A stretch of DNA of 33,150 nt from Comamonadaceae bacterium. Lineage in GTDB: Bacteria > Pseudomonadota > Gammaproteobacteria > Burkholderiales > Burkholderiaceae_C. Below are positions 16,096 through 23,931 of the stretch, piece by piece; within the stretch, counting starts at the first letter, position 1, and every line of letters begins with the position of its first letter. The notes beneath the pieces were generated by a model. It saw only the letters and a list, made by a program, of their open reading frames with translations. It made no database searches and had not been told where the DNA came from. The position numbers were made by a program, and so were the translations under genes. The stretch covers positions 1 through 33,150 of the forward strand of contig VIKI01000016.1 in the NCBI GenBank assembly GCA_008080595.1, written 5' to 3'.

Positions 16096-17097
16096 ATGAC
16101 TTCTATGACGCACAACGTTTTGACCAACATTTTTTGCCTTCCCTCAGGCAGTTCCCCAGTGGCTTGTGTGGACATTGGGGGCACGAAAGTGGCCGTCAAC
16201 ATGGTGGATGAGCACGGTGCTCGGGGCAAGCGGGTGGAGCCTACCGCCACCACCGGGGCCAATGATGCGCTGGCCGTGCAAATCATCCGCATGATCGGGC
16301 AAAGCTGCGCCGCAGCTGGCATTGAGCAGGCTTCGGTGGCCAGGGTTGGGGTCTCGTCATGTGGCCCGTTTGTGCTCAACAAGGGTCTGGTGGAACTGGC
16401 TGCGCCCAACATCTGCGGCGGCCAGGCTGGCCCGGCACGGGGCTTGCCCAATGACTGGAAAACGGCTTTGCTGGAAGCCCCGTTGCGTGCACGCTTTGCC
16501 CATGTGCGGGTAGCAAACGACTGCATTGGCGCACTGGAGGCCGAGCGCCGCTGGGGAGCCCTGCAAGAGGGCGGCGTGCCTTTGGACAACTGTGCCTATG
16601 TCACCTGGAGTACCGGCATTGGCACCGGGGTGTGCGTGGACGGCCATGTGCTGCGTGGCAAAAACGGCAACGCAGGCCACGCCGGGCACATTTTTGTCAG
16701 CGACAACACCGATGCCTTGTGCGGCTGCGGCAACACCGGTGATGTGGAAAGCCTGGTTGCTGGAAACGCCATTGCACGGCGCTTTGCCCCCGTAGGTTAC
16801 CTTGATGCAGCTGCACTTTTTGTAGCTGCCTACGCAGGTGATACAAGAGCTATAGGCCTGATTGATGATTTATGCCAGGTGATGGGGCGAATGCTCTATA
16901 GCATGATTGTCACGCTGGATCTGCAACGTATCAGCCTGGGTGGTAGCGTTTACTGGCATCACCGCGACTATCTTTTACCGCGCCTGCAGGCTGTGGTCAA
17001 AGGCAAATTGCCACCGCTCACCGACGGCTGTGAACTGATCAGTGCCGGATTGGGTGAGCGCGTGGGTGATTTTGGGGCCTTGGCACTGGTGGCCTGA
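16096..17097 (+). CDS. ROK-family sugar kinase
   Basis: The ROK family contains glucokinases, fructokinases and other hexose kinases. The phosphate-binding DIGGTK is at 26-31, the catalytic aspartate is D142 (ND) and the zinc-site histidine lies in GHAGH at 194-198. The usual zinc motif CxCGxxGCxE appears as CGCGNTGDVE (209-218), so the third cysteine is aspartate. There is no DNA-binding domain, hence it is a kinase rather than a repressor. The adjoining Gts-type importer makes glucose or a related hexose a reasonable substrate, by inference. Residues 239-255 are encoded by repeat copy R3 and use AGA and ATA codons that are rare nearby. Confidence 0.87.
   Translation: MTSMTHNVLTNIFCLPSGSSPVACVDIGGTKVAVNMVDEHGARGKRVEPTATTGANDALAVQIIRMIGQSCAAAGIEQASVARVGVSSCGPFVLNKGLVELAAPNICGGQAGPARGLPNDWKTALLEAPLRARFAHVRVANDCIGALEAERRWGALQEGGVPLDNCAYVTWSTGIGTGVCVDGHVLRGKNGNAGHAGHIFVSDNTDALCGCGNTGDVESLVAGNAIARRFAPVGYLDAAALFVAAYAGDTRAIGLIDDLCQVMGRMLYSMIVTLDLQRISLGGSVYWHHRDYLLPRLQAVVKGKLPPLTDGCELISAGLGERVGDFGALALVA
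16810..16858. repeat. Interspersed repeat, copy R3, within the ROK kinase gene
   Basis: On the plus strand it begins GCTGCACTTTTTGTAGCTGC, continues with TACGCAGGTGATACAAG and ends AGCTATAGGCC. The order and length (49 bp) equal those of R1. It is translated in frame as part of the kinase. Confidence 0.65.
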
Positions 17098-17129
17098 AAT
17101 ATGGAGTCTCTAAGGGTTAATCCTCCCTT

Positions 17130-17175
17130 GTGTTGCGCGAAAAATTAATTAACAATTAATTAATTCGCGCAACAC
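17130..17175. promoter_or_regulatory. 46-bp near-perfect palindrome, probable operator of the sugar-importer operon
   Basis: The left arm (17130-17150) starts GTGTTGCGCGAA and the right arm (17154-17175) ends TTCGCGCAACAC. The AT-rich inner parts (ATTAATT repeats) also pair with one small mismatch, around a 3-base centre. It lies 69 bp before the gtsA-like start. There is no T-run, so a terminator is unlikely. A CG-rich core beside AT-rich flanks recalls operators of ROK or LacI family repressors, but no regulator gene is present here. Confidence 0.6.
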
Positions 17176-17244
17176 GGTGTCTGCACGGATCAACCCGCGC
17201 CTTGCGGCCTTCCCGGCTTGCCAGGCAGACAAACAGGAGATCAC

Positions 17245-18495
17245 ATGAACAAATTTTCCAAATTGGCCACCGCAGTGGCCATGGTAGTGGCTGGCAATGC
17301 AGTTTTGGCTGGAGAGGTTGAAGTGCTGCACTACTGGACTTCCGGCGGTGAAGCCAAGTCAGCCGCTGAGCTGAAGAAAATCATGCAAGCCAAAGGCCAT
17401 GTCTGGAAAGATTTTGCTGTGGCTGGTGGGGGTGGTGACAACGCCGCCACGGTGCTGAAGAGCCGCGTGGTCTCTGGTAACCCGCCTGCTGCCGCCCAAA
17501 TCAAAGGCCCGGCCATTCAGGAGTGGGCCAGCGAAGGTGTCTTGGCCAATCTGGATGCCGTTGCCAAGGCCGAACAATGGGACAGTCTGTTGCCAGGTGT
17601 GGTGGCCAATGTCATGAAATACAAGGGCAACTACGTGGCTGCACCGGTGAACGTGCACCGCGTCAACTGGATGTGGGCCAACAGCGCTGTGCTGAAAAAA
17701 GCCGGTGTGGCTGGTGCACCCAAAACCTGGGACGAGTTTTTTGCAGCGGCCGACAAGGTGAAAAAAGCCGGGTTGATTGCGGTGGCCCATGGTGGTCAAA
17801 ACTGGCAAGATTTCACCACCTTTGAGTCAGTGGTGCTGGGTGTGGGTGGTGCCAAGTTCTACAGCGACGCACTGGTCAAGCTGGATCAAAAAGCGCTGAC
17901 CAGCGCCACCATGACCAAGGCGCTGGAAACCTTCCGCAAGGTCAAGAGCTACACCGACCCAGCTGCGCCTGGCCGCGACTGGAATCTGGCCACCGCTATG
18001 GTGATTCAGGAAAAGGCCGCCTTCCAGTTCATGGGTGACTGGGCCAAGGGCGAATTCTCGGCTGCAGGCAAGGTACCGGGCAAAGACTACATTTGCGCCG
18101 CTGCACCTGGCACGGCCAATGCCTACACCTTCAATGTGGACTCGTTTGCCATGTTCAAGCTGAAAGATGCTGCTGCGCAAAAAGCGCAAGCTGATCTGGC
18201 AGCCAGCATCATGGGCACCGAGTTTCAGGAAGTGTTCAACCTGAACAAGGGCTCCATTCCTGTGCGTCTGAACATGAACATGGCCAAGTTTGACGATTGC
18301 GCCAAGCTCTCCAGCAAAGACTTTGTGGAAACCGCCAAAACCGGTGGTCTGGTGCCTTCTGTGGCCCACGGCATGGCGATCAAACCCGCAGCTGAAGGCG
18401 CCCTCAAAGACGCAGTCAGCCAGTTCTGGAATGACGACAAGATCAGCGTGGCTGATGGTGTGAAAAACATCGCCAAGGCGGCGGCGACCAAGTAA
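17245..18495 (+). CDS. gtsA: Sugar ABC transporter periplasmic binding protein, GtsA-like
   Basis: This 416-residue family 1 binding protein captures a sugar, probably glucose or mannose, for the importer encoded next to it. The ATG at 17245 follows AGGAG at 8-base spacing and opens a signal peptide ending VLA (22). The mature start EVEVLHYWTSGGEAKSA, the segment NPPAAAQIKGPAIQEWA and the later PVNVHRVNWMWANS are characteristic of Pseudomonas GtsA-type proteins. The downstream permeases agree with that assignment. The ligand is inferred from family, not shown. An upstream palindrome is the likely control site and a terminator-like hairpin separates this gene from gtsB. Confidence 0.9.
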   Translation: MNKFSKLATAVAMVVAGNAVLAGEVEVLHYWTSGGEAKSAAELKKIMQAKGHVWKDFAVAGGGGDNAATVLKSRVVSGNPPAAAQIKGPAIQEWASEGVLANLDAVAKAEQWDSLLPGVVANVMKYKGNYVAAPVNVHRVNWMWANSAVLKKAGVAGAPKTWDEFFAAADKVKKAGLIAVAHGGQNWQDFTTFESVVLGVGGAKFYSDALVKLDQKALTSATMTKALETFRKVKSYTDPAAPGRDWNLATAMVIQEKAAFQFMGDWAKGEFSAAGKVPGKDYICAAAPGTANAYTFNVDSFAMFKLKDAAAQKAQADLAASIMGTEFQEVFNLNKGSIPVRLNMNMAKFDDCAKLSSKDFVETAKTGGLVPSVAHGMAIKPAAEGALKDAVSQFWNDDKISVADGVKNIAKAAATK

Positions 18496-18511
18496 ACACC
18501 CAGGTGTCTCG

Positions 18512-18544
18512 ACCCCATCCGCTGGTCGGGTGGGGTTCTTTTTT
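18512..18544 (+). terminator. Terminator-like hairpin between gtsA and gtsB
   Basis: ACCCCATCCG (18512-18521) pairs with CGGGTGGGGT (18527-18536) using one G-U pair and a 5-base loop, followed by TCTTTTTT. This is a good intrinsic terminator just after the binding-protein gene. Partial termination here would give more binding protein than permease. Confidence 0.75.
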
Positions 18545-18572
18545 GCTGCCTCCCGGTGTTGTTGGGAACCCC

Positions 18573-19451
18573 ATGAAATCATTTGAAAACGTTTTACCCA
18601 AGCTGGTGATCGCGCCGGGCTTTGTGCTCGGGTTTGCCTTCATTTATGGCTTGATGATCTGGAACGGCGTGTTGTCCGTGACCAACTCACGCATGTTGCC
18701 CAACTACGACGAATTCGTCGGGCTGGAGCAGTACGTCAAGTTGTGGGAAATGGACCGCTGGTACGTGGCGCTGAAAAACCTCGGCATTTTCAGCGTGTTG
18801 TATGTGGGTGGCTCGATGCTGCTGGGCATGCTGCTGGCGATTTTTCTGGACCAGAAAATCCGCTTTGAAGGCGCGATCCGCACCATTTATTTGTACCCCA
18901 TGGCACTGTCATTCATTGTGACCGGTACGGCCTGGAAATGGATTTTGAACCCCAGCCTAGGGCTGGAAAAACTGATGCACGACATAGGCTGGGCCTCGTT
19001 CAGTTTTGACTGGCTGGTGCAGTCTGACACCGCCATTTACTGCGTGGTGATTGCCGGTATCTGGCAGTCGGCAGGTTTTGCCATGGCCTTGTTTTTGGCG
19101 GGGCTGCGCGGTATTGACGACAGCATCATCAAAGCGGCGCAGATCGACGGGGCCAGCCTGCCGCGTATTTACTGGCGCATTATCTTGCCGGTGTTGCGTC
19201 CGGTGGTGTTCTCCACCATTCTGGTGCTGTCACACCTGTCCATCAAGGCCTTTGACCTGGTGATGGCGCTCACCGCCGGTGGGCCGGGCTATGCCTCTGA
19301 TGTGCCCGCCACCTTCATGTTCACCATGAGTTTCACCCGGGGCCAGATTGGTCTGGGCGCTGCCAGCGCCACCATGATGCTGGCCATGGTGGCGGCCATT
19401 GTGGTGCCTTACCTGTACAGCGAATTACGCTCCAAACCTCATGAGCACTGA
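18573..19451 (+). CDS. gtsB: Sugar ABC transporter permease, GtsB-like
   Basis: This is an inner-membrane permease of 292 residues with six predicted helices. It tracks Pseudomonas GtsB: PKLVIAPGF at the first helix, IRTIYLYPMALSFIVTGTAWKW near the centre, the EAA-type ATPase contact loop (AAQIDGASLPRIYWRIILPVLRP) and the ending VPYLYSELR. The ATG at 18573 with GGGA upstream is preferred over an in-frame start at 18504, which lies in the terminator hairpin. Its stop directly abuts the start of gtsC. Confidence 0.92.
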   Translation: MKSFENVLPKLVIAPGFVLGFAFIYGLMIWNGVLSVTNSRMLPNYDEFVGLEQYVKLWEMDRWYVALKNLGIFSVLYVGGSMLLGMLLAIFLDQKIRFEGAIRTIYLYPMALSFIVTGTAWKWILNPSLGLEKLMHDIGWASFSFDWLVQSDTAIYCVVIAGIWQSAGFAMALFLAGLRGIDDSIIKAAQIDGASLPRIYWRIILPVLRPVVFSTILVLSHLSIKAFDLVMALTAGGPGYASDVPATFMFTMSFTRGQIGLGAASATMMLAMVAAIVVPYLYSELRSKPHEH

Positions 19452-20309
19452 ATGATGAACGCCAAGAACCTCTCTCGCCTGGCGGTTTATGCCGTGCTGG
19501 GCATCGCTGCCTTCTTCTTTCTGGCACCGCTGTATGTGATGCTGGCCACCAGCTTCAAGGATGCCGAGCAAATCCGCTCCGGCAATTTGTTGAGCTTGCC
19601 CCACGGCCTGAACTTTGAATCGTGGACGCTGGCCTGGTCTACCGCCTGTACCGGGGTGGACTGCCGGGGCCTGAAGCCGTATTTTTGGAACTCGGTGATG
19701 ATGGCCGTGCCCGCCGTACTGATCTCCACCCTGTGGGGTGCGCTCAACGGTTATGTGCTCTCCATGTGGAAATTCAAAGGCTCGGACCTGCTGTTTGGCT
19801 TCATTCTGTTTGGTGTGTTCATGCCGTTCCAGGTGGTGCTGCTGCCCATGAGTCAGGTGCTGGGTTTTCTGGGTTTGAGCAGTTCCATTACCGGCTTGGT
19901 GCTGGTGCACTGTCTGGCCGGCATGGCGGGCACCACGCTGTTTTTCAGAAACTACTACACCGCCATTCCGCGTGAACTGGTCAACGCGGCACGTATGGAT
20001 GGGGCGGGTTTCTGGCGCATCTTCTACCGTATCGTGATCCCGATGTCGACCCCGATTCTGATGGTCACCCTGATCTGGCAGTTCACCAACATCTGGAACG
20101 ACTTCCTGTTTGGTGTGGCTTTCAGCGGTGCTGACAGCAAACCCATCACCGTCGGCCTGAACAACATGGCCAACACCACCAGCAGCGTCAAGAGCTACAA
20201 CGTGGACATGGCAGCGGCCATCATCGCCGGTTTGCCGACCATGCTGGTTTATGTGCTGGCAGGTCAATATTTCGTCAAAGGTCTCACAGCTGGCGCTGTG
20301 AAAGGATAA
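19452..20309 (+). CDS. gtsC: Sugar ABC transporter permease, GtsC-like
   Basis: The second permease subunit has 285 residues. It has an N-terminal helix, a periplasmic loop containing two cysteines (TACTGVDCRGLKPYFWNS), further helices, and the ATPase contact loop ELVNAARMDGAGFWRIFYRIVIPMS. The final segment TMLVYVLAGQYFVKGLTAGAVKG is the standard ending of family 1 sugar permeases. The start codon follows the gtsB stop with no gap, so the two are translationally coupled. The ATPase gene comes 7 bp later. Confidence 0.92.
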   Translation: MMNAKNLSRLAVYAVLGIAAFFFLAPLYVMLATSFKDAEQIRSGNLLSLPHGLNFESWTLAWSTACTGVDCRGLKPYFWNSVMMAVPAVLISTLWGALNGYVLSMWKFKGSDLLFGFILFGVFMPFQVVLLPMSQVLGFLGLSSSITGLVLVHCLAGMAGTTLFFRNYYTAIPRELVNAARMDGAGFWRIFYRIVIPMSTPILMVTLIWQFTNIWNDFLFGVAFSGADSKPITVGLNNMANTTSSVKSYNVDMAAAIIAGLPTMLVYVLAGQYFVKGLTAGAVKG

Positions 20310-20316
20310 ATAAATC

Positions 20317-21341
20317 ATGGCAGCATCACTCCACATTGCAGGCATTCGCAAGGTTTTTGGCAAGGGCGACAAAACCGTCGAAATTTTGAAAAAAATCGAC
20401 ATTGACGTAGCCCCCGGCGAATTCCTGATTCTGGTTGGCCCATCAGGCTGCGGCAAGTCCACCCTGCTCAACATCATTGCCGGTCTGGAAGACCCGACCG
20501 AGGGCGAGCTGAAGATCGCTGGTAAAAACGTCATCGGCGTGGCTCCGGCCCAGCGTGACATTGCCATGGTGTTCCAGAGTTATGCGCTCTACCCGACCAT
20601 GAGTGTGGCCGACAACATTGGTTTTGCGCTGGAAATGCGCAAGGTACCGTTGGAGGTACGCCAAAAACGCATCCAGGAAGTGGCTGCCATGTTGCAGATT
20701 GAGCACTTGCTGGATCGCCGCCCGGCGCAACTCTCGGGTGGCCAGCGCCAGCGCGTGGCCATGGGGCGAGCCTTGGCGCGTGACCCGCAACTGTTCTTGT
20801 TTGACGAGCCGCTCTCCAACCTGGATGCCAAACTGCGGGTGGAAATGCGGGCTGAAATCAAGCGCCTGCATAAGCCATGACGCTGGGCAGCCGCATTGCG
20901 GTGATGAAAGACGGTGTGCTGCAGCAAATCGGCACACCGGATGACATTTACCGCCGTCCGGCCAACACCTATGTGGCCGGATTCATTGGTTCGCCAACTA
21001 TGAATTTCATAGCTGGCAGCGCAAGTGACACGGGCGCTACAGGTCAATTTTCCTTTGAAGGCGGGACGCTGGAGCTGCCTTGCCCGACCCATGGCCCAGT
21101 GATCCTGGGCCAGCGACCCGAGCACATTCATCTGGCCGACGATGCGCCCTGGCGTGGTGAGGTCATGCTGGTGGAGCCCACAGGGGCAGATACCTATGTG
21201 GTGATCAAAACCGGTGCGGGTCTGGTGACTGTGCGCACCCCTCCCAGTACACAGGTCAAGATGGGGGACAGCGTAGGCCTATCGGTCAGCGCCAACCACA
21301 ACAACTGGTTTGATGCACAGACAGGTTTGCGGCTGGGTTAA
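20317..21341 (+). pseudogene. gtsD: Sugar ABC transporter ATPase (MalK/UgpC/GtsD type), broken by an internal deletion
   Basis: The first reading frame (20317-20880) encodes 187 residues with Walker A GPSGCGKST (41-49), Q-loop Q87, signature LSGGQ (139-143), Walker B LFLFDEP (159-165) and D-loop SNLD, then stops after KRLHKP. The second frame (20877-21341) resumes at the family segment MTLGSRIAVMKDGVLQQIGTPDDIY. Between RLH and AMT about 16-17 residues are expected, including the switch histidine in VTHDQVEAMT. Here only two extra bases remain, so roughly 46-49 bp are missing and the frame is shifted. TGA and ATG overlap, so the second part might be reinitiated, but without the H-loop the ATPase should be inactive. 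An assembly error is possible. Repeat copy R4 lies in the second part. Confidence 0.85.
20998..21045. repeat. Interspersed repeat, copy R4, within the ATPase gene
   Basis: On the plus strand it starts with the small palindrome CTATGAATTTCATAG, continues GCTGGCAGCGCAAGTGACAC and ends GGGCGCTACAGGTC. The blocks and length match R3 and the reverse complement of R1. It encodes about 16 residues after the conserved GSPTMNF segment. Confidence 0.65.
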
Positions 21342-23797
21342 TTGCCGCTGATGGATGGGCTGAACAAGGCCTCAAACTCCTCGGCAGCTACTGGTCGGGA
21401 GAACAGGTAACCCTGCCCATAGTCACACCCCGCAGCCGCCAGTAAATCACGTTGCAATTCGGTTTCAACCCCTTCGGCAATCACTTTCATACCCAACGCA
21501 TGGGCCATGGCAATAATGGCCTGGCACAACGCCAGATCGGTTGAACCGGCCACCAGTTGGCGCACAAACGACTGGTCAATCTTGACAAAGTCAATATCAA
21601 AGCGTTGCAGGTAAGACAGTGATGAGTAGCCGGTGCCAAAGTCGTCCAGCGACACATTGATACCCTCGTCGCGCAGGCTCAGCAGTTGGTCCAGCACCCC
21701 CCCACTGGTAGACAGCAACAACCCCTCCGTGATTTCCACCACGATGCTGTCCCCTGGCAAGCCAAGTTCATTCAGTTGTTCGATCCAGGAGGTGTGTTTG
21801 GGGTTGGGGTTTTCAAACTGCACCGGTGATTTGTTGACGCTGATCTGGAACTGTGGGTGTAGTGTCTTGCGCCAATGCTTGACTTGCCTGGCCGCCTGGG
21901 CAAAGACCCACTCGCCAATCTCCACAATCAGGCCACTGCTTTCCGCCACGGGAATGAATGCGGCCGGGCTGATCAGGCCACGAATCGGGTGCAGCCAGCG
22001 CACCAGCGCTTCCGCTTTGTGGATGGCACCGGTGGCCAATTCCACAATGGGCTGAAACACCACGCGAAACTCTTGCGCAACCAGTGCCGTTCTCAGGTCG
22101 CTCATGAGTTGCGCACGTTCGCGGGCCGCTTTTTGCAAGGCCGGGGTGAAAAAACTGAAACGATTGCGCCCGGCATCCTTGGCCACATACAGCGCTTGAT
22201 CGGCATTCTTAAACAAGTCTTCAATGGTGTGCCCATCAATGGGGTAGACCGTCACCCCGACGCTGGCCGACACATAGACCTGGTCATGCCCTAACTGGAA
22301 AGAGGCGCTGAGGGTATTCAACAGCTTGGGCAAAATGGTTTGTAAATGTGCAGCGTCTGACAGCTCGGTAATGATCACAATGAATTCATCACCGCCCATG
22401 CGGGCGACGGTGTCCACTTCGCGCAGGCAAGCCTGGATGCGCCGTGCTGCTTCCATCAACAAGGTGTCGCCCTGGTCGTGGCCCAAGGTGTCGTTCACTT
22501 CTTTGAAATGATCCAGGTCAATGAACAAAACGGCCAATTGCAAATTGTCACGGCGGCATTTTTTCAGCTCTTGCGCCAGCCGTTCCTGCATCATGCGGCG
22601 ATTCGGCAAACCGGTCAGGATGTCAAAATGGGCTTGCTGCCAGATCAGTGCTTCGGCAGTTTTGCGCTCGGTGATGTCGGTGTGAGTGCCAATCATGCGC
22701 AGTGGCCGGCCTTGTGCGTCTCGGCTGATGACCATGCCCCGGCTGTGCACCCATTTCCAGTTGCCATCTTTGCAACGCACCCGATGTTCATTGCTGTAGG
22801 TGCTGCTGTGACCATCCAGATGGGCTTGCCGGTCATGCTGCATTTTGGCCAGGTCTTCAGGGTGGGTGCGCATGTCCATCTCACCCATTTCGGTGGGCAG
22901 TTCACCTTCGGCATAACCGTACATCCGCAGTAATTGTGGGGACAAATATTCCTCACCGGTTTGCACCTGCAAATCCCAAACCCCATCGCCTACGCTCTCC
23001 AAGGCCAGTTTCCAACGCGCCTCGCTGTCACGCAGTGCCAATTCGGTTTGTTTGCGCCGGGTGATGTCTTGCACAATGGCCGTGCGTTTGATGATGCGCC
23101 CCTCGGACCAGACCGATGTCCCGCGCGAATGCACCCAGATGTGCCGCCCGGTCAGGGTGATCATCTCGATCTCGAATTCATGGGTTTTGGGCTGTGTTTG
23201 TGAGTCGTTGTAAGACGCATCAACGATAAGCAAGGCTTCTGGTGTGAACAGCTTGCGAGTGCTTTCCAGTGTCGGTTGAAAGCTCTGTGCCGTGGTGTCA
23301 AAAATGCGGTAAACCCCGTCCGTCCAGGTGACCTGATGGTTCAGATAATCTATCTCCCAGCCCCCCATTTCGGCGATGGCCTGGGTGGCATACAGCAACT
23401 CATTGGCACGCTTGCGTCCGGCCTCGGCCTGCACATAATCGGACACGTCGGAAAAAGTACGTACCATGCCACCATTGGGCAGTTGCCTGGAACGCACTTC
23501 CAATGTGAGCCCGGCGCGAGTCAGGCGCAAAAAATGCGTAGGTATGGGGCCTTTGCCGCCAGCCAGAACATACTGACGGGCATGGTCGTCCACCAGATTG
23601 GCATCTTTTCCAAAATCACCACGCTGCATTTGAAATGCGTTCATTTCAGCCAGCGTGGGGTGAGAGTCAAGGAAAGAGCGGGGAATGTCGAGCAACTCGC
23701 ATAACCGGTCGTTGTACAGACACACACGCCCATCCTCATCCAGCAGGTAGATACCTTGGCTGATGCTTCCAAGCAATGTCTGCAGGAGGTGTTTCAT
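21338..23797 (-). CDS. PAS-GGDEF-EAL cyclic di-GMP enzyme
   Basis: The 819-residue cytoplasmic protein has three PAS-type regions (about 7-118, 130-246 and 255-375), a GGDEF domain (about 388-550) and an EAL domain (about 565-812). The cyclase motif GGDEF is at 468-472 with inhibition site REVD at 459-462. The phosphodiesterase residues are all present: EALVRW (596-601), SVNKSP, EITEG, DDFGTGYSS (718-726), KIDQSF, AEGVET (774-779) and QGYLFSRP. Both activities are therefore possible, and PAS input may choose between them. No membrane helix is seen. It overlaps the ATPase pseudogene by 4 bases at the 3' ends. Three CAAATGT repeats lie about 107-134 bp before its start. Confidence 0.93.
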   Translation of the reverse strand: MKHLLQTLLGSISQGIYLLDEDGRVCLYNDRLCELLDIPRSFLDSHPTLAEMNAFQMQRGDFGKDANLVDDHARQYVLAGGKGPIPTHFLRLTRAGLTLEVRSRQLPNGGMVRTFSDVSDYVQAEAGRKRANELLYATQAIAEMGGWEIDYLNHQVTWTDGVYRIFDTTAQSFQPTLESTRKLFTPEALLIVDASYNDSQTQPKTHEFEIEMITLTGRHIWVHSRGTSVWSEGRIIKRTAIVQDITRRKQTELALRDSEARWKLALESVGDGVWDLQVQTGEEYLSPQLLRMYGYAEGELPTEMGEMDMRTHPEDLAKMQHDRQAHLDGHSSTYSNEHRVRCKDGNWKWVHSRGMVISRDAQGRPLRMIGTHTDITERKTAEALIWQQAHFDILTGLPNRRMMQERLAQELKKCRRDNLQLAVLFIDLDHFKEVNDTLGHDQGDTLLMEAARRIQACLREVDTVARMGGDEFIVIITELSDAAHLQTILPKLLNTLSASFQLGHDQVYVSASVGVTVYPIDGHTIEDLFKNADQALYVAKDAGRNRFSFFTPALQKAARERAQLMSDLRTALVAQEFRVVFQPIVELATGAIHKAEALVRWLHPIRGLISPAAFIPVAESSGLIVEIGEWVFAQAARQVKHWRKTLHPQFQISVNKSPVQFENPNPKHTSWIEQLNELGLPGDSIVVEITEGLLLSTSGGVLDQLLSLRDEGINVSLDDFGTGYSSLSYLQRFDIDFVKIDQSFVRQLVAGSTDLALCQAIIAMAHALGMKVIAEGVETELQRDLLAAAGCDYGQGYLFSRPVAAEEFEALFSPSISGN

Positions 23798-23903
23798 CTC
23801 GAGTTCAGGGGCGGTTTTTAAGGTGACTCATCAAACATGTTTTACCACCAATATGGCGGGGTTTGTGTGACTTTAAGAGCCGGTCCGGTATTTTGGCCTG
23901 ATA

Positions 23904-23931
23904 CAAATGTATCCAAATGTTATTCAAATGT
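23904..23931. promoter_or_regulatory. Three CAAATGT direct repeats, candidate OmpR/PhoB-type operator
   Basis: CAAATGT occurs at 23904-23910, 23914-23920 and 23925-23931, that is, at 10- and 11-bp spacing (ACATTTG on the minus strand). Seven-base direct repeats at about one helical turn are the usual site for OmpR/PhoB family regulators. The site overlaps the stop of the sensor kinase gene and is about 110 bp upstream of the GGDEF-EAL gene start. Confidence 0.45.

Noticed and set aside
17130-17175. Palindrome after the ROK kinase gene as an intrinsic terminator
   Set aside because: The stem is long but no T-run follows either arm, and it lies directly before the sugar-importer operon.
19425-20567. 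380-codon open frame on the minus strand across gtsC and the ATPase gene
   Set aside because: It is antisense to two strong genes and rich in Gln, His and Arg without domain signals.
20877-21341. Second part of the ATPase gene as an independent gene
   Set aside because: It aligns only with the C-terminal half of MalK-type ATPases and begins in the middle of a conserved segment, so it is better read as part of one broken gene.
23904-23931. CAAATGT repeats as a CRISPR-like or satellite array
   Set aside because: Units are 7 bp with 3-4-bp spacers and only three copies, which fits a regulator site rather than an array.
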